A DNA stretch of 64,000 nt. Origin: Methanopyrus sp. SNP6 (GTDB taxonomy: Archaea > JAADCQ01 > Methanopyri > Methanopyrales > Methanopyraceae). The DNA lies in NCBI RefSeq assembly GCF_002201895.1, contig NZ_CP019436.1, forward strand, positions 1,339,867 through 1,403,866. The letters are read 5' to 3'. Each line of letters begins with the position of its first letter. Within the stretch, counting starts at the first letter, position 1. Under the pieces are notes generated by a model that searched no databases, was not told the origin of the DNA, and was given only the letters and a program-made list of their open reading frames with translations. A program made the translations under genes and the position numbers. Below are positions 24,881-35,003 of this stretch, one piece after another.

Positions 24881-26284
24881 TTGGAGTTCTCGGAGTGGTA
24901 CGCGGAGGTCCTGCGCAGCGCGGAGATAATGGACGTGAGGTACCCCGTTAAGGGTATGTACGTGTGGTTACCATACGGGTTCGAGATCCGACAACGGGTA
25001 GTCGAGAAGCTGAGGCGAAAGCTGAGGGAGACCGGGCACGAGGAGGTGCTGTTCCCGACGCTGATTCCGGAGACCCAGCTGAAGAAGGAATCCGAGCACA
25101 TAGCAGGGTTCGAGGACGAGGTGTACTGGGTGACTCACGGGGGACTCAAAGAACTCGACGAGAAGCTGGCGCTGCGACCGACCAGCGAGACCGCGATCTA
25201 CCCGATGTTCGCGCTGTGGATCAGGTCGCACGCCGACCTACCGCTTAAGATATTCCAGGTCGTGAACACCTTCCGGTATGAGACAAAGCACACCCGACCG
25301 CTGATCCGGATGCGGGAGATCACCACGTTCAAGGAGGCTCACACTGCCCACGCGACCGAGGAAGAGGCGGAGGAGCAGGTCAAGGAGGCGGTGGAAATAT
25401 ACTCGTCGTTCTTCGATGAGCTCGGGATTCCGTACATCGCGTCGGTGCGGCCGGAGTGGGACAAGTTCCCGGGCGCCGAGTACACAGTGGCCTTCGACAC
25501 GCTGATGCCGGACGGTCGGACGCTGCAGATCGGTACCGTCCACATGCTCGGTCAAAACTTCGCGAAGACATTCGAGGTCACCTACGAGACGGAGGAAGGC
25601 GACCAGGAGTACGTGTACATGACCTGCTACGGTATATCGGACCGAGTGGTGGCCTCGATGATAGCCATACACGGGGACGAGCGTGGCCTGGTGCTGCCGC
25701 CGGACGTGGCACCGTATCAGGTAGTAGTGGTCCCTATCCTGAAGAAGGGAGTTCGGCGGAAGATCCTGGAACGTGCTGTGGAGGTCGAGGAGATGTTGCG
25801 GGAGGAGGAAGTCCGGGTCAAGGTAGACGACCGCGACATGAGTCCGGGACGTAAGTTCCACTACTGGGAGCTGAAGGGTGTCCCGTTGCGTATCGAGCTC
25901 GGAGCCCGGGAACTCAAGGAGGGGACCGCGGTAGTCTTCCGTAGGGACGAGCTCGATCGTGAGACGTACGCGTTCGAAGAACTGCCCGAGGTCGTTCCCG
26001 ATCTGATGGAGGAGATCGCGATGAGGCTGCGGAAGCGGGCCCGCGAGAAGTTCGAAAATGGTATATTCCGAACGGACTCCCCTGAGGAGGCACGAAGACT
26101 GGTTGGTAAGGGGATCGTCGAGACCGGTTGGTGTGGTTCCAAGCGCTGTGGTATGCGTATGGAGGAGGAATTCGGTGGAGACGTTCTCGGTACTCCATAC
26201 CCCGAAGAAGACACCGAATTCGAAAGGTGTCCGATCTGTGGTGAAACAGCCGAGTACACCGTCCGTATCGCGAAAACGTACTGA
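24881..26284 (+). CDS. proS: Prolyl-tRNA synthetase, archaeal/eukaryal type
   Basis: The 467-residue class II enzyme charges tRNA-Pro. Motif 2 is [22 protein letters not shown] and motif 3 lies in [16 protein letters not shown]. It ends in the archaeal zinc-binding domain ([14 protein letters not shown] ... CPICGETA) and the usual C-terminal Tyr. TTG 24881 is supported by a near-perfect AGGGGTGATC Shine-Dalgarno seven bases ahead. psmB follows on the same strand after 25 bases. Confidence 0.97.
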   Translation: MEFSEWYAEVLRSAEIMDVRYPVKGMYVWLPYGFEIRQRVVEKLRRKLRETGHEEVLFPTLIPETQLKKESEHIAGFEDEVYWVTHGGLKELDEKLALRPTSETAIYPMFALWIRSHADLPLKIFQVVNTFRYETKHTRPLIRMREITTFKEAHTAHATEEEAEEQVKEAVEIYSSFFDELGIPYIASVRPEWDKFPGAEYTVAFDTLMPDGRTLQIGTVHMLGQNFAKTFEVTYETEEGDQEYVYMTCYGISDRVVASMIAIHGDERGLVLPPDVAPYQVVVVPILKKGVRRKILERAVEVEEMLREEEVRVKVDDRDMSPGRKFHYWELKGVPLRIELGARELKEGTAVVFRRDELDRETYAFEELPEVVPDLMEEIAMRLRKRAREKFENGIFRTDSPEEARRLVGKGIVETGWCGSKRCGMRMEEEFGGDVLGTPYPEEDTEFERCPICGETAEYTVRIAKTY

Positions 26285-26309
26285 AACTGGGATCAGGGGT
26301 TGTCTGGTT

Positions 26310-26960
26310 TTGCAGTTGAGTGACGTGATGAAGGAGCTGGACCAGCTCACCAAGGGAACCACGACAGTCGGCGTATTGGCCGATAAAGGAGTCGTGTTGG
26401 CCGCCGACCGGCGAGCCGTAATGGGCAACCTGATCGCGGGCAAGCAGGTGAAGAAGATCTTCCGCATCCACGACTACATCGGCGTGACCACGGCCGGCTC
26501 GGTGGCCGACGCCCAGAAAATAGTCGACCTCATGCGGGCGGAGGCCAGACTGTACGAGCTGAGGCATAACCGGACGATCAGCGCCAGAGCGCTGGCTAAC
26601 ATGACCTCGCACGTACTGCACTCAAGCCTCAAGGCGTTTCGCCCGTACCTCGTGCAGCTGATCGTCGGCGGGTTCAACGACGACGACCCGACGCTGTACA
26701 ACCTGGACCCCAGCGGATCTATCATCGAGGAGGACTATACGGCCACGGGTTCCGGCTCTCCGACGGCCTACGGTGTGCTCGAGGCCGAGTACGAGGAAAG
26801 GATGTCTTTGGACGACGCGATCGAGGTAGCAGTCCGTGCCGTGAAATCCGCGCTCGAACGTGATACTGGCACCGGTGAGGGGGTGACTGTGGTAACCATC
26901 ACCCGGGAGGAGGGGTACCGAGAGTTACCAGAAGAGGAGGTGGAGAAGCTCCTCTCGTAA
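26310..26960 (+). CDS. psmB: Proteasome beta subunit
   Basis: The catalytic beta subunit of the archaeal 20S proteasome. A short propeptide ends in LTKG, and cleavage exposes Thr1 of TTTVG. Counting from it, Asp17 and Lys33 of the active site are present (VLAADRRAV, QVKKIF), as is the GSGSPTAYGVLE turn. Start TTG 26310 is preferred because it follows GGGGTTG and gives a 16-residue propeptide; TTG 26316 or GTG 26325 are possible. It lies between proS and fttA, all on the plus strand. Confidence 0.95.
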   Translation: MQLSDVMKELDQLTKGTTTVGVLADKGVVLAADRRAVMGNLIAGKQVKKIFRIHDYIGVTTAGSVADAQKIVDLMRAEARLYELRHNRTISARALANMTSHVLHSSLKAFRPYLVQLIVGGFNDDDPTLYNLDPSGSIIEEDYTATGSGSPTAYGVLEAEYEERMSLDDAIEVAVRAVKSALERDTGTGEGVTVVTITREEGYRELPEEEVEKLLS

Positions 26961-27002
26961 TCCTCATCCTCTCCCTCGGGCAATCGAGCCCGGTGATCAC
27001 CG

Positions 27003-28982
27003 GTGAAGCCAGGGGCGGATGCGTTGAGCGAGCGAAGAAGCGGCGAAAAGACGTTGGAAGAAGTCAAAAAGAAGGTCATGGAGAGAGTCGAGGAAGTGCT
27101 GCCATCGGACATCGTCGTGACCGACATAGACTTCGAAGGTCCCGAGGTCGTCCTGTACACTAACTCGCCGCACTCTTTCGTCAAGGACGATTCGGACCTG
27201 GTCACGAAATTGGCTAAAGCCCTGAGGAAACGCGTCAAGATCAGGCCAAATCCCGCCGCGCTCTCCCCGGCTAAGGAGGCCAAGAAGGTCATCCTGAAGA
27301 TCATCCCCGAGGAGGCCGGGGTCAGCGAACGGGATCTGCTGTTCCTGGACACCGGGGAGGTAGTGATCTTCTCTAAGAAACCCGGACTGGTGATAGGCAA
27401 GCGCGGGAAGAACGTGCACAGGATCTCCCGGGATACAGGTTGGGTACCTCGGATCTACAGGCAGCCACCAATCCCGTCGAAGACAGTGAACACGACGCGA
27501 CGATTGATACTCTCGGACGACTCGCGCCGTAAGTTCCTGAGGAACGTCAGCGCCCGGATCTTCTGCGGTCGAACGCGGAGCCGCGGCATCGAATCACGCT
27601 GGGCCCGGGTCAGCGCTCTGGGAGGCTTCCAGGAAGTCGGACGATCCTCGCTGTTCCTGCATACCGAGGAGAGTCGCGTGCTTCTGGACTGCGGCGTGAA
27701 CGTGGCCGCTAACGGTACGGACGCTTACCCGCACTTCAACGTCCCGGAGTTCCGTATGGACGACCTCGACGCGATCGTGATCACGCACGCGCACCTTGAC
27801 CACTGCGGCTTCCTTCCGTACTTCTACCGACACAAGGTCATCGAGACCCGGGTCCCGGTCTACTGCACGCCACCGACCCGCGACCTCATGTACCTACTGT
27901 TGACGGACTATATCAAGGTCCTTGAGAAGCGTGGCCAGGAGCCACCGTATACCGAAAAGGACGTCAAAAAGGTCATCAAGCGCACGATCACGATAGACTA
28001 CAGGGAACCCACAGACATCACACCCGACATGAGCATCACATTCTACAACGCCGGTCACATCCTGGGATCGGCCTCCGTGCACGTGTTCCTTCAGGATAAA
28101 GGTCACAACTTCGTGTACACGGGCGACATCAACCCGACCACGTCCAGGTTGCTCGAAGGCGCGGATAACAGGTTCAAGCGAGTCGACTCGATGGTCGTCG
28201 AAGCCACCTATGGAGACTCGCGGCACGGGAGCCGTCGCAAGGAGGAGAACCGGTTCAGGAAGATCGTGCGGAACACGCTGAAGAAGGGTGGTAAAGTGCT
28301 CATACCGTCCTTCGCCGTCGGACGCGCTCAGGAGGTCATGCTCGTTCTGGAGGACATGTACCGTAAGGACGAGCTCGAGGGTCCGGTGTACCTGGACGGC
28401 ATGATCTACGAGGCGACTGCCATCCACACGGCGTACCCGGAGTACCTCAACCGCCGCCTGCAGCACAGAATACTACACGAGGACGACGACCCGTTCACCT
28501 CTGAAATCTTCGAACCCGTGGAGGGGTCGGACCACCGTCAGGCGATCATAGAGGACGGCGAACCTGCGGTAATCCTCTCTACCTCCGGTATGCTTGAAGG
28601 GGGCCCGATCTTGGAGTACCTGCGCGAGCTCTCCGACGATTCCAAGAACACGCTAATCTTCGTGGGTTACCAGGCCGAGGGCACGCTCGGAAGGCAGATC
28701 CAAGAGGGTGCTAAGGAGGTTCCGCTACCCACTCCTACGGGCAAGACGGAGACCTTACGGATCGAGCTCCGCGTCGAGACCGTGAGCGGGTTCAGTGGAC
28801 ACGGCGACAAGATCGAGATCACCAAATACGTGCAATCTATACACCCGTCACCGCCGTCGAAGGTCTTCACGAACCACGGCGAGCCGCGCGCGTGTAAGTA
28901 CTTCTCCAACCACCTACGCCGCAAGATCAGGAAGGTCTTTTCCATGGCGCCCGAGAACCTGGAGTGCTTCCGTCTCACTTAG
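27003..28982 (+). CDS. fttA: FttA/aCPSF1, KH-domain beta-CASP ribonuclease
   Basis: A 659-residue archaeal CPSF73 homologue that cleaves RNA and terminates transcription. Two KH-like domains fill the first ~190 residues (VIGKRGKNVHRISRDTGW near residue 130). The metallo-beta-lactamase domain follows with HAHLDHCGF, YTGDINPT and VVEATYGDSRHG. The beta-CASP region includes IPSFAVGRAQE, and the C-terminal motifs are SGFSGHGDK and TNHGEPRACKYF. Zinc ligands look intact. GTG start 27003 follows GGTGATC. It is 13 bases before purM, likely co-transcribed. Confidence 0.97.
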   Translation: MKPGADALSERRSGEKTLEEVKKKVMERVEEVLPSDIVVTDIDFEGPEVVLYTNSPHSFVKDDSDLVTKLAKALRKRVKIRPNPAALSPAKEAKKVILKIIPEEAGVSERDLLFLDTGEVVIFSKKPGLVIGKRGKNVHRISRDTGWVPRIYRQPPIPSKTVNTTRRLILSDDSRRKFLRNVSARIFCGRTRSRGIESRWARVSALGGFQEVGRSSLFLHTEESRVLLDCGVNVAANGTDAYPHFNVPEFRMDDLDAIVITHAHLDHCGFLPYFYRHKVIETRVPVYCTPPTRDLMYLLLTDYIKVLEKRGQEPPYTEKDVKKVIKRTITIDYREPTDITPDMSITFYNAGHILGSASVHVFLQDKGHNFVYTGDINPTTSRLLEGADNRFKRVDSMVVEATYGDSRHGSRRKEENRFRKIVRNTLKKGGKVLIPSFAVGRAQEVMLVLEDMYRKDELEGPVYLDGMIYEATAIHTAYPEYLNRRLQHRILHEDDDPFTSEIFEPVEGSDHRQAIIEDGEPAVILSTSGMLEGGPILEYLRELSDDSKNTLIFVGYQAEGTLGRQIQEGAKEVPLPTPTGKTETLRIELRVETVSGFSGHGDKIEITKYVQSIHPSPPSKVFTNHGEPRACKYFSNHLRRKIRKVFSMAPENLECFRLT

Positions 28983-28995
28983 GGGGTACGGCGAG

Positions 28996-30033
28996 TTGTC
29001 CGAGATGACCTACAAGGACGCAGGGGTGGACATCGACAAGGAGGCGCTAGCTGTCCGGGCGATCCGAGACGTGCTGGAGAAATACAAAGTGGAACCGGAG
29101 GGCTGCCGGGAAGTCGAGGGAATCGGACACTACGCCGCCGTGCTCGAGGTGCACGGGGAGCTGCTGACGCTCAACGTTGATGGCGTGGGATCCAAGGTCC
29201 TCGTCGCCCAGCTGGTCGGACGGTATGACACCGTCGGCATCGACGCGATCGCCATGAACGCAAACGACGCGGTGTGCCTTGGGGCGCGACCGCTGGCCTT
29301 CCTCGACTATCTGGCTATGGAGGACCCCGACCCTGACATCTGCGCGGAGATCGCGGAAGGACTCGGTAAAGGGGCTCGGGAGGCAGGCGCTCCGATTGTC
29401 GGAGGAGAGCTGGCGACGCTCCCGGAGGTGATCCGCGGGGAGGAGGAAGGGCGTGGGTTCGACCTCGTGGTCGCCTGTCTGGGTAGGGTCGAAAGTGACC
29501 CGATCACGGGGGAGGACGTGGAACCCGGCGACGCGATCGTGGGATTGCGGAGCTCCGGGATCCACAGCAACGGCTTAACGTTGGCTAGGAAGGTTCTCCT
29601 CTCGGAGTACGACGTGCACGACGAACTCCCGCACGGTAAGACCGTGGCCGAGGAGCTTCTCGAACCGACGCGCATCTACGTCCGGCCCATTATGGAGGTA
29701 CTCCGGGACTACGAGGTGCGTGGGATCGCCCACATCACCGGGGGTGGTGTAGAGAACCTGAAGCGGCTCCGAGACGACGTGCGCTACGTGCTAGACGATC
29801 CGTTCGAGCCTCATCCTGTGTTCGAGATAATCAGGGAGCTGGGGAACGTACCGGTCGACGAGATGTACCGTACGTTCAACATGGGGATGGGGATGGCGTT
29901 GATCGTCCCGGATGAGGAGGCCGAAGACGTCGTCGACGCGGTGTCGAAGCACGTGGAGTCGAAGATCGTGGGACGCGTGGAGGAGGGACGTGGGGTGGTC
30001 GTTTACGCGGACGGGCACGAGGTGAAACTCTGA
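28996..30033 (+). CDS. purM: Phosphoribosylformylglycinamidine cyclo-ligase PurM
   Basis: The 345-residue AIR synthetase carries out the fifth step of purine synthesis. Motifs: TYKDAGVDIDKE at the N-terminus, VDGVGSKVLVAQ, MNANDAVCLGARPLAFLDY, GGELATLPEV, GLRSSGIHSNGLTLAR and HITGGGVENLKR. I start it at TTG 28996 after GGGGG; ATG 29005 is three codons later. It ends 11 bases before the convergent L32e gene. Confidence 0.96.
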   Translation: MSEMTYKDAGVDIDKEALAVRAIRDVLEKYKVEPEGCREVEGIGHYAAVLEVHGELLTLNVDGVGSKVLVAQLVGRYDTVGIDAIAMNANDAVCLGARPLAFLDYLAMEDPDPDICAEIAEGLGKGAREAGAPIVGGELATLPEVIRGEEEGRGFDLVVACLGRVESDPITGEDVEPGDAIVGLRSSGIHSNGLTLARKVLLSEYDVHDELPHGKTVAEELLEPTRIYVRPIMEVLRDYEVRGIAHITGGGVENLKRLRDDVRYVLDDPFEPHPVFEIIRELGNVPVDEMYRTFNMGMGMALIVPDEEAEDVVDAVSKHVESKIVGRVEEGRGVVVYADGHEVKL

Positions 30034-30044
30034 CAAAACCCAGA

Positions 30045-30440
30045 TTACGCGTTCAGTACGACGATCCCAAGTTCTTCGGCCTTATCGAGGATCTCCTGGC
30101 GCTTCCTCTTCCCCACCCGGCTGGCGATGCGCGCGGCCTGACACTTCGGGTCGATCTTCTCCAAGTCCTTCGGGTTGTACACCAGCACCTCCTCGTACCC
30201 GGACGGGTGCAGGCCGCGGACTTTCTTCGGGGAGCCGTACCCCGGATTCGGCATCTTCGGCCTGCTCTTGAGCTTCCTACGCATCTTGCTGTGACGGCCC
30301 TTCGGTCGGCGCCACTTCTCACCCAGCCGCTTGTACCGGTGCCACTCCTGTCGGCGGAACTTCGGCTTCTTCCGCTTGAGTTCCTCCCGGAGCTTGAGCA
30401 TGCGCTTCTCCTCCTTGGAGAGGTTCGGGTTCCGTACCAA
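30045..30440 (-). CDS. rpl32e: Ribosomal protein L32e
   Basis: A 131-residue basic protein of the large ribosomal subunit, matching archaeal L32e: [23 protein letters not shown], the [18 protein letters not shown] core and a helical C-terminus ([17 protein letters not shown]). It is the last gene of the minus-strand spc-type cluster. In many archaea L19e, L18 and S5 follow, but here purM is convergent, so the cluster is split. Start TTG 30440. Confidence 0.97.
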   Translation of the reverse strand: MVRNPNLSKEEKRMLKLREELKRKKPKFRRQEWHRYKRLGEKWRRPKGRHSKMRRKLKSRPKMPNPGYGSPKKVRGLHPSGYEEVLVYNPKDLEKIDPKCQAARIASRVGKRKRQEILDKAEELGIVVLNA

Positions 30441-30452
30441 TGCACCTCACCC

Positions 30453-31067
30453 TTACACGACCTTCTTGCCGTCCTTCTCGACGATGTAAATACCGTCCTG
30501 GAACACACGCGGATCCCGATCCTTGATGTATGTGGCCTGCTCCAGGTTCGCGGCGGTCTGTCCGACGGCCTCCTTATCGATACCGCGTACGATGATGTCC
30601 TGGCCCTGTACGATGACCTCGGTGTTCTTCGGGTCGACGATCTCGGCGACGCGCGGCACGTTCTCACCCATGAAGTTCTCGATGTAGACCTTACCCTCCT
30701 TCTGGTCCACCTTGACCTCTGGCGGGAAGTGCGAGTACACCAGCTTTAGCTTGTATTCGTGGCCCTCGGTGACGCCCTTCTGCATGTTCTTGATGTAGGC
30801 CTTGATCATGCCCAGGATGGCCTTCTGACGCCGGTTAGACTTCGTGGCGGCGATCACGACCTCGTCGTCCTCGACCCAGAGGTACACGTCTGGGTAGTAA
30901 AACTCCTTCGTGACTTCTCCTTTCGGACCCTTGACGGTGACCTCGTACCTCCGGTCCTCGCGCTGGGAGATCTCGATCTCGACGTCGTCCTTGATTTTGA
31001 CGCGTTCCTCCATTACGACGACGCCGGGAATGGCGTCTTTCGCAGGTTCTAGCTTAGCCTCCGCCAC
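30453..31067 (-). CDS. rpl6: Ribosomal protein L6
   Basis: The 204-residue L6 has the two duplicated alpha/beta domains of the family. Domain 1 contains [14 protein letters not shown], and domain 2 contains [10 protein letters not shown] then [11 protein letters not shown]-like sequence ([18 protein letters not shown]). Residues 1-20 are an extra N-terminal extension before the usual [11 protein letters not shown]. It follows S8 with a 13-base gap and precedes L32e. Confidence 0.97.
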   Translation of the reverse strand: MAEAKLEPAKDAIPGVVVMEERVKIKDDVEIEISQREDRRYEVTVKGPKGEVTKEFYYPDVYLWVEDDEVVIAATKSNRRQKAILGMIKAYIKNMQKGVTEGHEYKLKLVYSHFPPEVKVDQKEGKVYIENFMGENVPRVAEIVDPKNTEVIVQGQDIIVRGIDKEAVGQTAANLEQATYIKDRDPRVFQDGIYIVEKDGKKVV

Positions 31068-31080
31068 AGTCCAGTCCCCC

Positions 31081-31473
31081 TCAATACACGTACGCGAGCA
31101 ACCGTCCTCCGATGCCTTTCTCTTTCGCCTCGTAGTGGCTCATGACGCCCTCGGGGGTGGTCACGATCAGGAGGCCGAAGTCTCGGGCCGGCAGGTAGCG
31201 CTGCTCCCAGTACTCCCACTCGTCCTTCTTGACCGGGTGTCTGGGCTTGATTACACCGCAGTCGTTGATCCTGCCGACCAGCTTGACTAGGAACTTCCCG
31301 GAGCGACCGTCGTCGATGAACTCGAAGCTACCGATGTAACCGTACTCCTGCATCACTTTCAGCACACGACCGATGAGCTTGGACGCTGGCTCGATCACGC
31401 ACTCCTTGTTACCTACCATCTCGTTGTTCTTGATCGTGGCCATCGCGTCCGCGAGTGGGTCCATCATGGCCAA
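31081..31473 (-). CDS. rps8: Ribosomal protein S8
   Basis: The 130-residue S8 binds 16S rRNA helix 21. The open frame extends further upstream, but the family start (MxxMDPLANAL...) places initiation at TTG 31473, giving [25 protein letters not shown] Shine-Dalgarno lies 10 bases ahead. The C-terminal RNA-binding motif [16 protein letters not shown] is intact. The start lies 17 bases after the S14 stop. Confidence 0.96.
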   Translation of the reverse strand: MAMMDPLADAMATIKNNEMVGNKECVIEPASKLIGRVLKVMQEYGYIGSFEFIDDGRSGKFLVKLVGRINDCGVIKPRHPVKKDEWEYWEQRYLPARDFGLLIVTTPEGVMSHYEAKEKGIGGRLLAYVY

Positions 31474-31489
31474 GCGATACCAACCCCCC

Positions 31490-31636
31490 TCAGTTGTACT
31501 TCTTAAACCCCATCTTTTCAGCCACTTCTCGGAAACACTGCCTGCACAGCATGATACCGTACTTTTGTATGACTCCGTGCGTATCACCGCAGCGCCGGCA
31601 CCGGCGTGCGCCCTTGCCGAACTCCCTCCTCGCCAT
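31490..31636 (-). CDS. rps14: Ribosomal protein S14, zinc type
   Basis: A 48-codon gene between L5 and S8: ATG at 31636, TGA at 31490-31492. The product [18 protein letters not shown]... ends ...MGFKKYN. It has the zinc knuckle CRRC...CRQC (Cys at about residues 13, 16, 31, 34) of archaeal S14. The place in the operon, L5-S14-S8, is exactly as expected. RRGGTGACCC-like sequence before the ATG provides the ribosome site. Confidence 0.96.
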   Translation of the reverse strand: MARREFGKGARRCRRCGDTHGVIQKYGIMLCRQCFREVAEKMGFKKYN

Positions 31637-31650
31637 TCCGGGTCACCCCC

Positions 31651-32211
31651 TCAGGGCAGGACCTCCACGTCGAACTCCTCCTCCATGAAGACTATGCCCT
31701 CCTCCTTAGTCAGCCGGTGCCGGCGCGGGACGGGGCGACGACAGCGACGCCTCCTCATCACTCGGAAGCCCGGGCGCTCCAGGGTCACGGCGATGTCCAT
31801 ACCGAAGATGCCTATCTCCGGATCGTACTCGACGCCCTCAAGGGCGATGTGCTCCTCCAGACCGAAGCACACGTTACCGAACTCGTCGAACTGCGACTCG
31901 TGGAGCTCCCTGTCGACGGCGTCCAGTGTCCAGTCGAGGAACTCGATCGCCCGCTCTCGTCGCAGGTCCACCTTCACTCCGATAGGCTGGCCGCGTCGGA
32001 TCCCGAAGCTCGGGTTCGTCTGCTTGGCCCTGGTATAGACGGGCTTCTGTCCGGTGAGCTCCTGGAGGAGCTCGTAGGCCTTCTGCAGCCGATCCCCGGA
32101 CTCGCCGACGCCTATGTTCACGGTGACCTTGCCCACGTGCGGCTTCCGCATCGGGTTGCTCTCCCAGTCCTCCAGGATCTTACGCCGGATCTCCTCGTCG
32201 ACGACGGCCAA
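31651..32211 (-). CDS. rpl5: Ribosomal protein L5
   Basis: The 186-residue L5 binds 5S rRNA. Recognisable parts are [47 protein letters not shown], and [21 protein letters not shown] at the C-terminal side. Start TTG 32211 lies 12 bases after the S4e stop. The C-terminal acidic tail ([11 protein letters not shown]) is typical for archaea. Confidence 0.97.
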   Translation of the reverse strand: MAVVDEEIRRKILEDWESNPMRKPHVGKVTVNIGVGESGDRLQKAYELLQELTGQKPVYTRAKQTNPSFGIRRGQPIGVKVDLRRERAIEFLDWTLDAVDRELHESQFDEFGNVCFGLEEHIALEGVEYDPEIGIFGMDIAVTLERPGFRVMRRRRCRRPVPRRHRLTKEEGIVFMEEEFDVEVLP

Positions 32212-32223
32212 CTGGGGATCCCC

Positions 32224-33006
32224 CTACTCCTCCTTCCTCACGGTGACTATCGGCTCGTCCTTACCGATCGCAATGAGCCGGCCCTTCGTGGTCTGGAATC
32301 TGTCTCCCTCCGGGTTCTCGACGGTGACGAGGTCTTCTTGCGGACCCTCGAAGGTTTGGATCTCGACGACATGACCTACCTCGCCCGAGTGTCGGCCGGT
32401 CATCGCGTACACCCAGACGTCCTCCTCGAACGGGATGTGGTCCACGACCTCCCATCTCTCACCGCTGTCCGGTTCCGGGAGCTCGAGCACGAGGCTGTCT
32501 CCCACGCTGTAGACGTCCTCCTTCGGATCCGTCGGGTCCTCGATCTCGACGAGCCAGTTCTTGCCGTCGTGCATCGTGATCTGGAGGTTACCTCCCTTCA
32601 CGTAGGTCTTGTTCTTGATTCGGCAGACTTTCACCCTGGCCTCTTCCTCTGAGATCGGGACGACGTCCAGGCGGTGGTGCTCGTTCATGACCACGCGGTA
32701 CCTATCTCCGGTACGCGGGATCTCTACCACGTCCATGATGCCCACCGGAAACTTCGGCTCCTTCCTCACCACGCCGTCAACGTAGATTTCACCGCGCGTG
32801 ATGATCTTCCGGGCTTCCCGCGCGTAGTCGGCGTATCCCAGCATGTCGCGTACCAGGATCAGCAGCGGCACGCTCGTGTCCATGGTGTGCGGTCCAGGGT
32901 ACGGCCTCGGTGCGAACTTACCACCTTCCTTCCTAGGGATCGGCCAGGCGTACGGGGCTGCGAGGCGCTTCACGTGACGCTTCGGACCGCTACGCGCGCG
33001 ACCCAA
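32224..33006 (-). CDS. rps4e: Ribosomal protein S4e
   Basis: The 260-residue archaeal/eukaryal S4e begins with a basic N-terminus (KRHVKRLAAPYAWPIPRK). An S4-like RNA-binding region follows (ARKIITRGEIYVDGVVRKEPKFP), then the central S4e domain and a C-terminal KOW-like segment (GHVVEIQTFEGPQEDLVTVEN). TTG at 33006 lies 15 bases after the L24 stop. Confidence 0.97.
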   Translation of the reverse strand: MGRARSGPKRHVKRLAAPYAWPIPRKEGGKFAPRPYPGPHTMDTSVPLLILVRDMLGYADYAREARKIITRGEIYVDGVVRKEPKFPVGIMDVVEIPRTGDRYRVVMNEHHRLDVVPISEEEARVKVCRIKNKTYVKGGNLQITMHDGKNWLVEIEDPTDPKEDVYSVGDSLVLELPEPDSGERWEVVDHIPFEEDVWVYAMTGRHSGEVGHVVEIQTFEGPQEDLVTVENPEGDRFQTTKGRLIAIGKDEPIVTVRKEE

Positions 33007-33021
33007 GCGGGTTCACCCCCC

Positions 33022-33468
33022 TTACTCCTCGGACTCTTCCTCCTCCGTTTCTTCCTCTTTCTCCTCCTTCTCCTCTTCGGGTACGGACTCGACCTCAGGA
33101 GTACCGCCGGAGCGCTCTATGATCTTACGCCGCATCGGGTCGTCCAAGTTCGGCTCGATTATCATCACGTTGGAGGGGTGAATCGGATAGTACACCTCCT
33201 CTCCGTTCGCCCGCTCGATCGTGGCGCCCTCCACGTAGATACGTAGGCGTTTCAAGTCCACCTCGACGACCTCGCCCTCGTGATCCTTGAAGTCACCTCG
33301 CATGATCCTGACCACGTCTCCCTTTCGGACCGGCAGGCTCCGTCGGTTGAACTTCTTCCTGAGCTCCGGGTGGAGCGTAGCGCTCATGAGCTTCTGGCGC
33401 TTGTGCAGCGGGGCGTTGAAGAAGGCTTTACGCTGTTTCCTCGGCTGACTGGACTTCGTCCAGCGCAA
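33022..33468 (-). CDS. rpl24: Ribosomal protein L24 with acidic tail
   Basis: L24 with its usual [20 protein letters not shown] start and KOW motif ([20 protein letters not shown]). The last ~20 residues are almost pure Glu/Lys ([18 protein letters not shown]), longer and more acidic than in most archaea and in line with the acidic proteome here. Start TTG 33468, 13 bases after L14. Confidence 0.96.
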   Translation of the reverse strand: MRWTKSSQPRKQRKAFFNAPLHKRQKLMSATLHPELRKKFNRRSLPVRKGDVVRIMRGDFKDHEGEVVEVDLKRLRIYVEGATIERANGEEVYYPIHPSNVMIIEPNLDDPMRRKIIERSGGTPEVESVPEEEKEEKEEETEEEESEE

Positions 33469-33481
33469 GTGTGACGTCCCC

Positions 33482-33883
33482 CTAAACTATGATACTCGCG
33501 ATGCTACCGATCCTGGGCCAGCGCTCCGCGGCCTCCTTGGCCACGGGGCCCCTGATCTCGGAGCCTCGCGGGGCGCCGTCCGGCGTCACGATGACGGCCG
33601 CGTTATCCTCGAACTTCACTCGAGTTCCGTCGGGACGACGGTACTCCTTGCGCTGACGTACGATGACGGCGTTCACGACCTCCTTCCGCATGTCCGGAGT
33701 ACCTTCCTTCACCGAGCACACTACCATGTCGCCGATCCCGGCGTTCGGTAGCCTCCTACGGACACCCTTGTAACCCTTCACGGCGATGATCTGGAGCTCC
33801 CTGGCGCCAGTGTTGTCCGCGCAGGTCAGTCGTGCGCCCACGGGTAGCGCGGCACGCGGGGACTTCGCCTTGATCGCCTTCAC
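33482..33883 (-). CDS. rpl14: Ribosomal protein L14
   Basis: The 133-residue L14 shows [25 protein letters not shown] near the N-terminus, then [19 protein letters not shown], and [35 protein letters not shown]. All are highly conserved parts of the family. GTG start 33883, 18 bases after S17. Confidence 0.97.
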   Translation of the reverse strand: MKAIKAKSPRAALPVGARLTCADNTGARELQIIAVKGYKGVRRRLPNAGIGDMVVCSVKEGTPDMRKEVVNAVIVRQRKEYRRPDGTRVKFEDNAAVIVTPDGAPRGSEIRGPVAKEAAERWPRIGSIASIIV

Positions 33884-33901
33884 GGCGGCTCACCCCTACC
33901 T

Positions 33902-34234
33902 CTACTGTGCACGTTCGAGGACCTCGACCACGACAAAACTCTTCGTCTTGCTCAGGGGACGGCACTCCGCGATCCGGACCTTGTCACCTTCCCGGGCGTC
34001 TATGCAGGGCGGGTTGTGGGCCGGGATCCTGGAGCGTCTACGCTCCCAACGCTCGTACTTCCGATCGTACCGGTAGTACTCGCGCTCCACGATCACCGTC
34101 TTGTCCATTCGGTCGCTCACTACGACACCCTCGAGGACCATCCCACGGACCCTCAGGTTACCGTGGAACGGGCAGTTCGGATCGTCGCACTCCCTCCGCG
34201 GTGGCTTGACGCCGAGCCCGATGTCTTTCACCAT
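33902..34234 (-). CDS. rps17: Ribosomal protein S17
   Basis: Archaeal S17 with [23 protein letters not shown] and the OB-fold segments [15 protein letters not shown] and [22 protein letters not shown] start it at ATG 34234 (MVKDIGLG, matching the family start), which follows a strong GGGGGAG Shine-Dalgarno. TTG 34252 would add six residues and overlap the rnp1 stop by 4 bases. Confidence 0.95.
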   Translation of the reverse strand: MVKDIGLGVKPPRRECDDPNCPFHGNLRVRGMVLEGVVVSDRMDKTVIVEREYYRYDRKYERWERRRSRIPAHNPPCIDAREGDKVRIAECRPLSKTKSFVVVEVLERAQ

Positions 34235-34248
34235 TCGATACTCCCCCG

Positions 34249-34572
34249 TCAATCCAGGTAGTCCTCAGGATCGAACCTACCGCGCGCGATCTCCGCGTAT
34301 TTGATCCGCTTAGAAAGCCTTTCCTCCGGACGACCCACGAGCAGGGCACCGTCAACGCGTACCCTCTCGCCCGACGGAAGCTTGAACTCGAGCAGCACCC
34401 GATCTTTCACTATAACCTTTTCACCGGACTCCGTCTTCAATACCAGGGTGTTCTTCGTTTCGTCTACGATTCTGCCTTCCAGGCCCTCGTACGGAGGTCC
34501 TAGCGACTTCACCACTCGGCACTTCAGGCCGATGAGCTCGTGTCGGACGATGTTGCGTGGGGTGATCGGCAA
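34249..34572 (-). CDS. rnp1: RNase P protein component 1 (Rpp29/Pop4 family)
   Basis: The 107-residue subunit of archaeal RNA-based RNase P has an Sm-like fold with [31 protein letters not shown] and [18 protein letters not shown]. It heads the minus-strand ribosomal cluster before S17, its usual place in archaea. Start TTG 34572 overlaps by one base the ATG of the divergent plus-strand gene. A HARP-type RNase P is encoded at 17236, so two kinds of RNase P seem present. Confidence 0.96.
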   Translation of the reverse strand: MPITPRNIVRHELIGLKCRVVKSLGPPYEGLEGRIVDETKNTLVLKTESGEKVIVKDRVLLEFKLPSGERVRVDGALLVGRPEERLSKRIKYAEIARGRFDPEDYLD

Positions 34573-35003
34573 TGTCCGGAATCCCCGAGGTTAAGGTCTT
34601 CCGGTCCGCGACATGTCAGGACCTCCTGAGGCTCGCGATGGAGAGCGCGAGGAAGCTGGAGCCGGTTTCCGGGGACAGCGTCAGGTACGACGCGGACTCC
34701 CGGGTGTTGAAGCTCACGGAGGACCCGACATACCTGGATGTACGATCCGGAGAGGCCGGCAGGAAGCTCGGTGGGGAAGAACCCGTGATGATCACATTCA
34801 ACGACCCGGCCGTGGCCGAGACCGAGAGGTGCTGCTTCCGGGACAAAATCGAGCTCGCCTCGGAGCTGGCCGAGCTGCTGATCGAGGGGCGCAGCAGGGA
34901 GTTCGCACGCAGGGTTAAGGGATTACCCGAGGTGGCCCTCGTGGAGCTCGGAGGCGATCCCAGGTACGAGCCGGTCTCCCTACGCTCTCCACTCACTCGG
35001 TAG
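34572..35003 (+). CDS. Hypothetical protein, 143 residues
   Basis: I do not recognise the family. It is a soluble alpha/beta protein with two adjacent Cys ([11 protein letters not shown]) and a helical C-terminal half ([21 protein letters not shown]). Its ATG at 34572-34574 shares a base with the start of the divergent rnp1, so its promoter must lie inside rnp1. The last 11 bases overlap the convergent dehydrogenase gene. Codon use matches neighbours, so it is probably real. Confidence 0.75.
   Translation: MSGIPEVKVFRSATCQDLLRLAMESARKLEPVSGDSVRYDADSRVLKLTEDPTYLDVRSGEAGRKLGGEEPVMITFNDPAVAETERCCFRDKIELASELAELLIEGRSREFARRVKGLPEVALVELGGDPRYEPVSLRSPLTR

Noticed and set aside
26058-26309. N-terminal extension of the proteasome subunit
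   Set aside because: It overlaps the end of proS in another frame and would give an implausibly long propeptide.
28795-28995. N-terminal extension of PurM
   Set aside because: It lies inside fttA and is Arg/Ser/Thr-rich shadow sequence.
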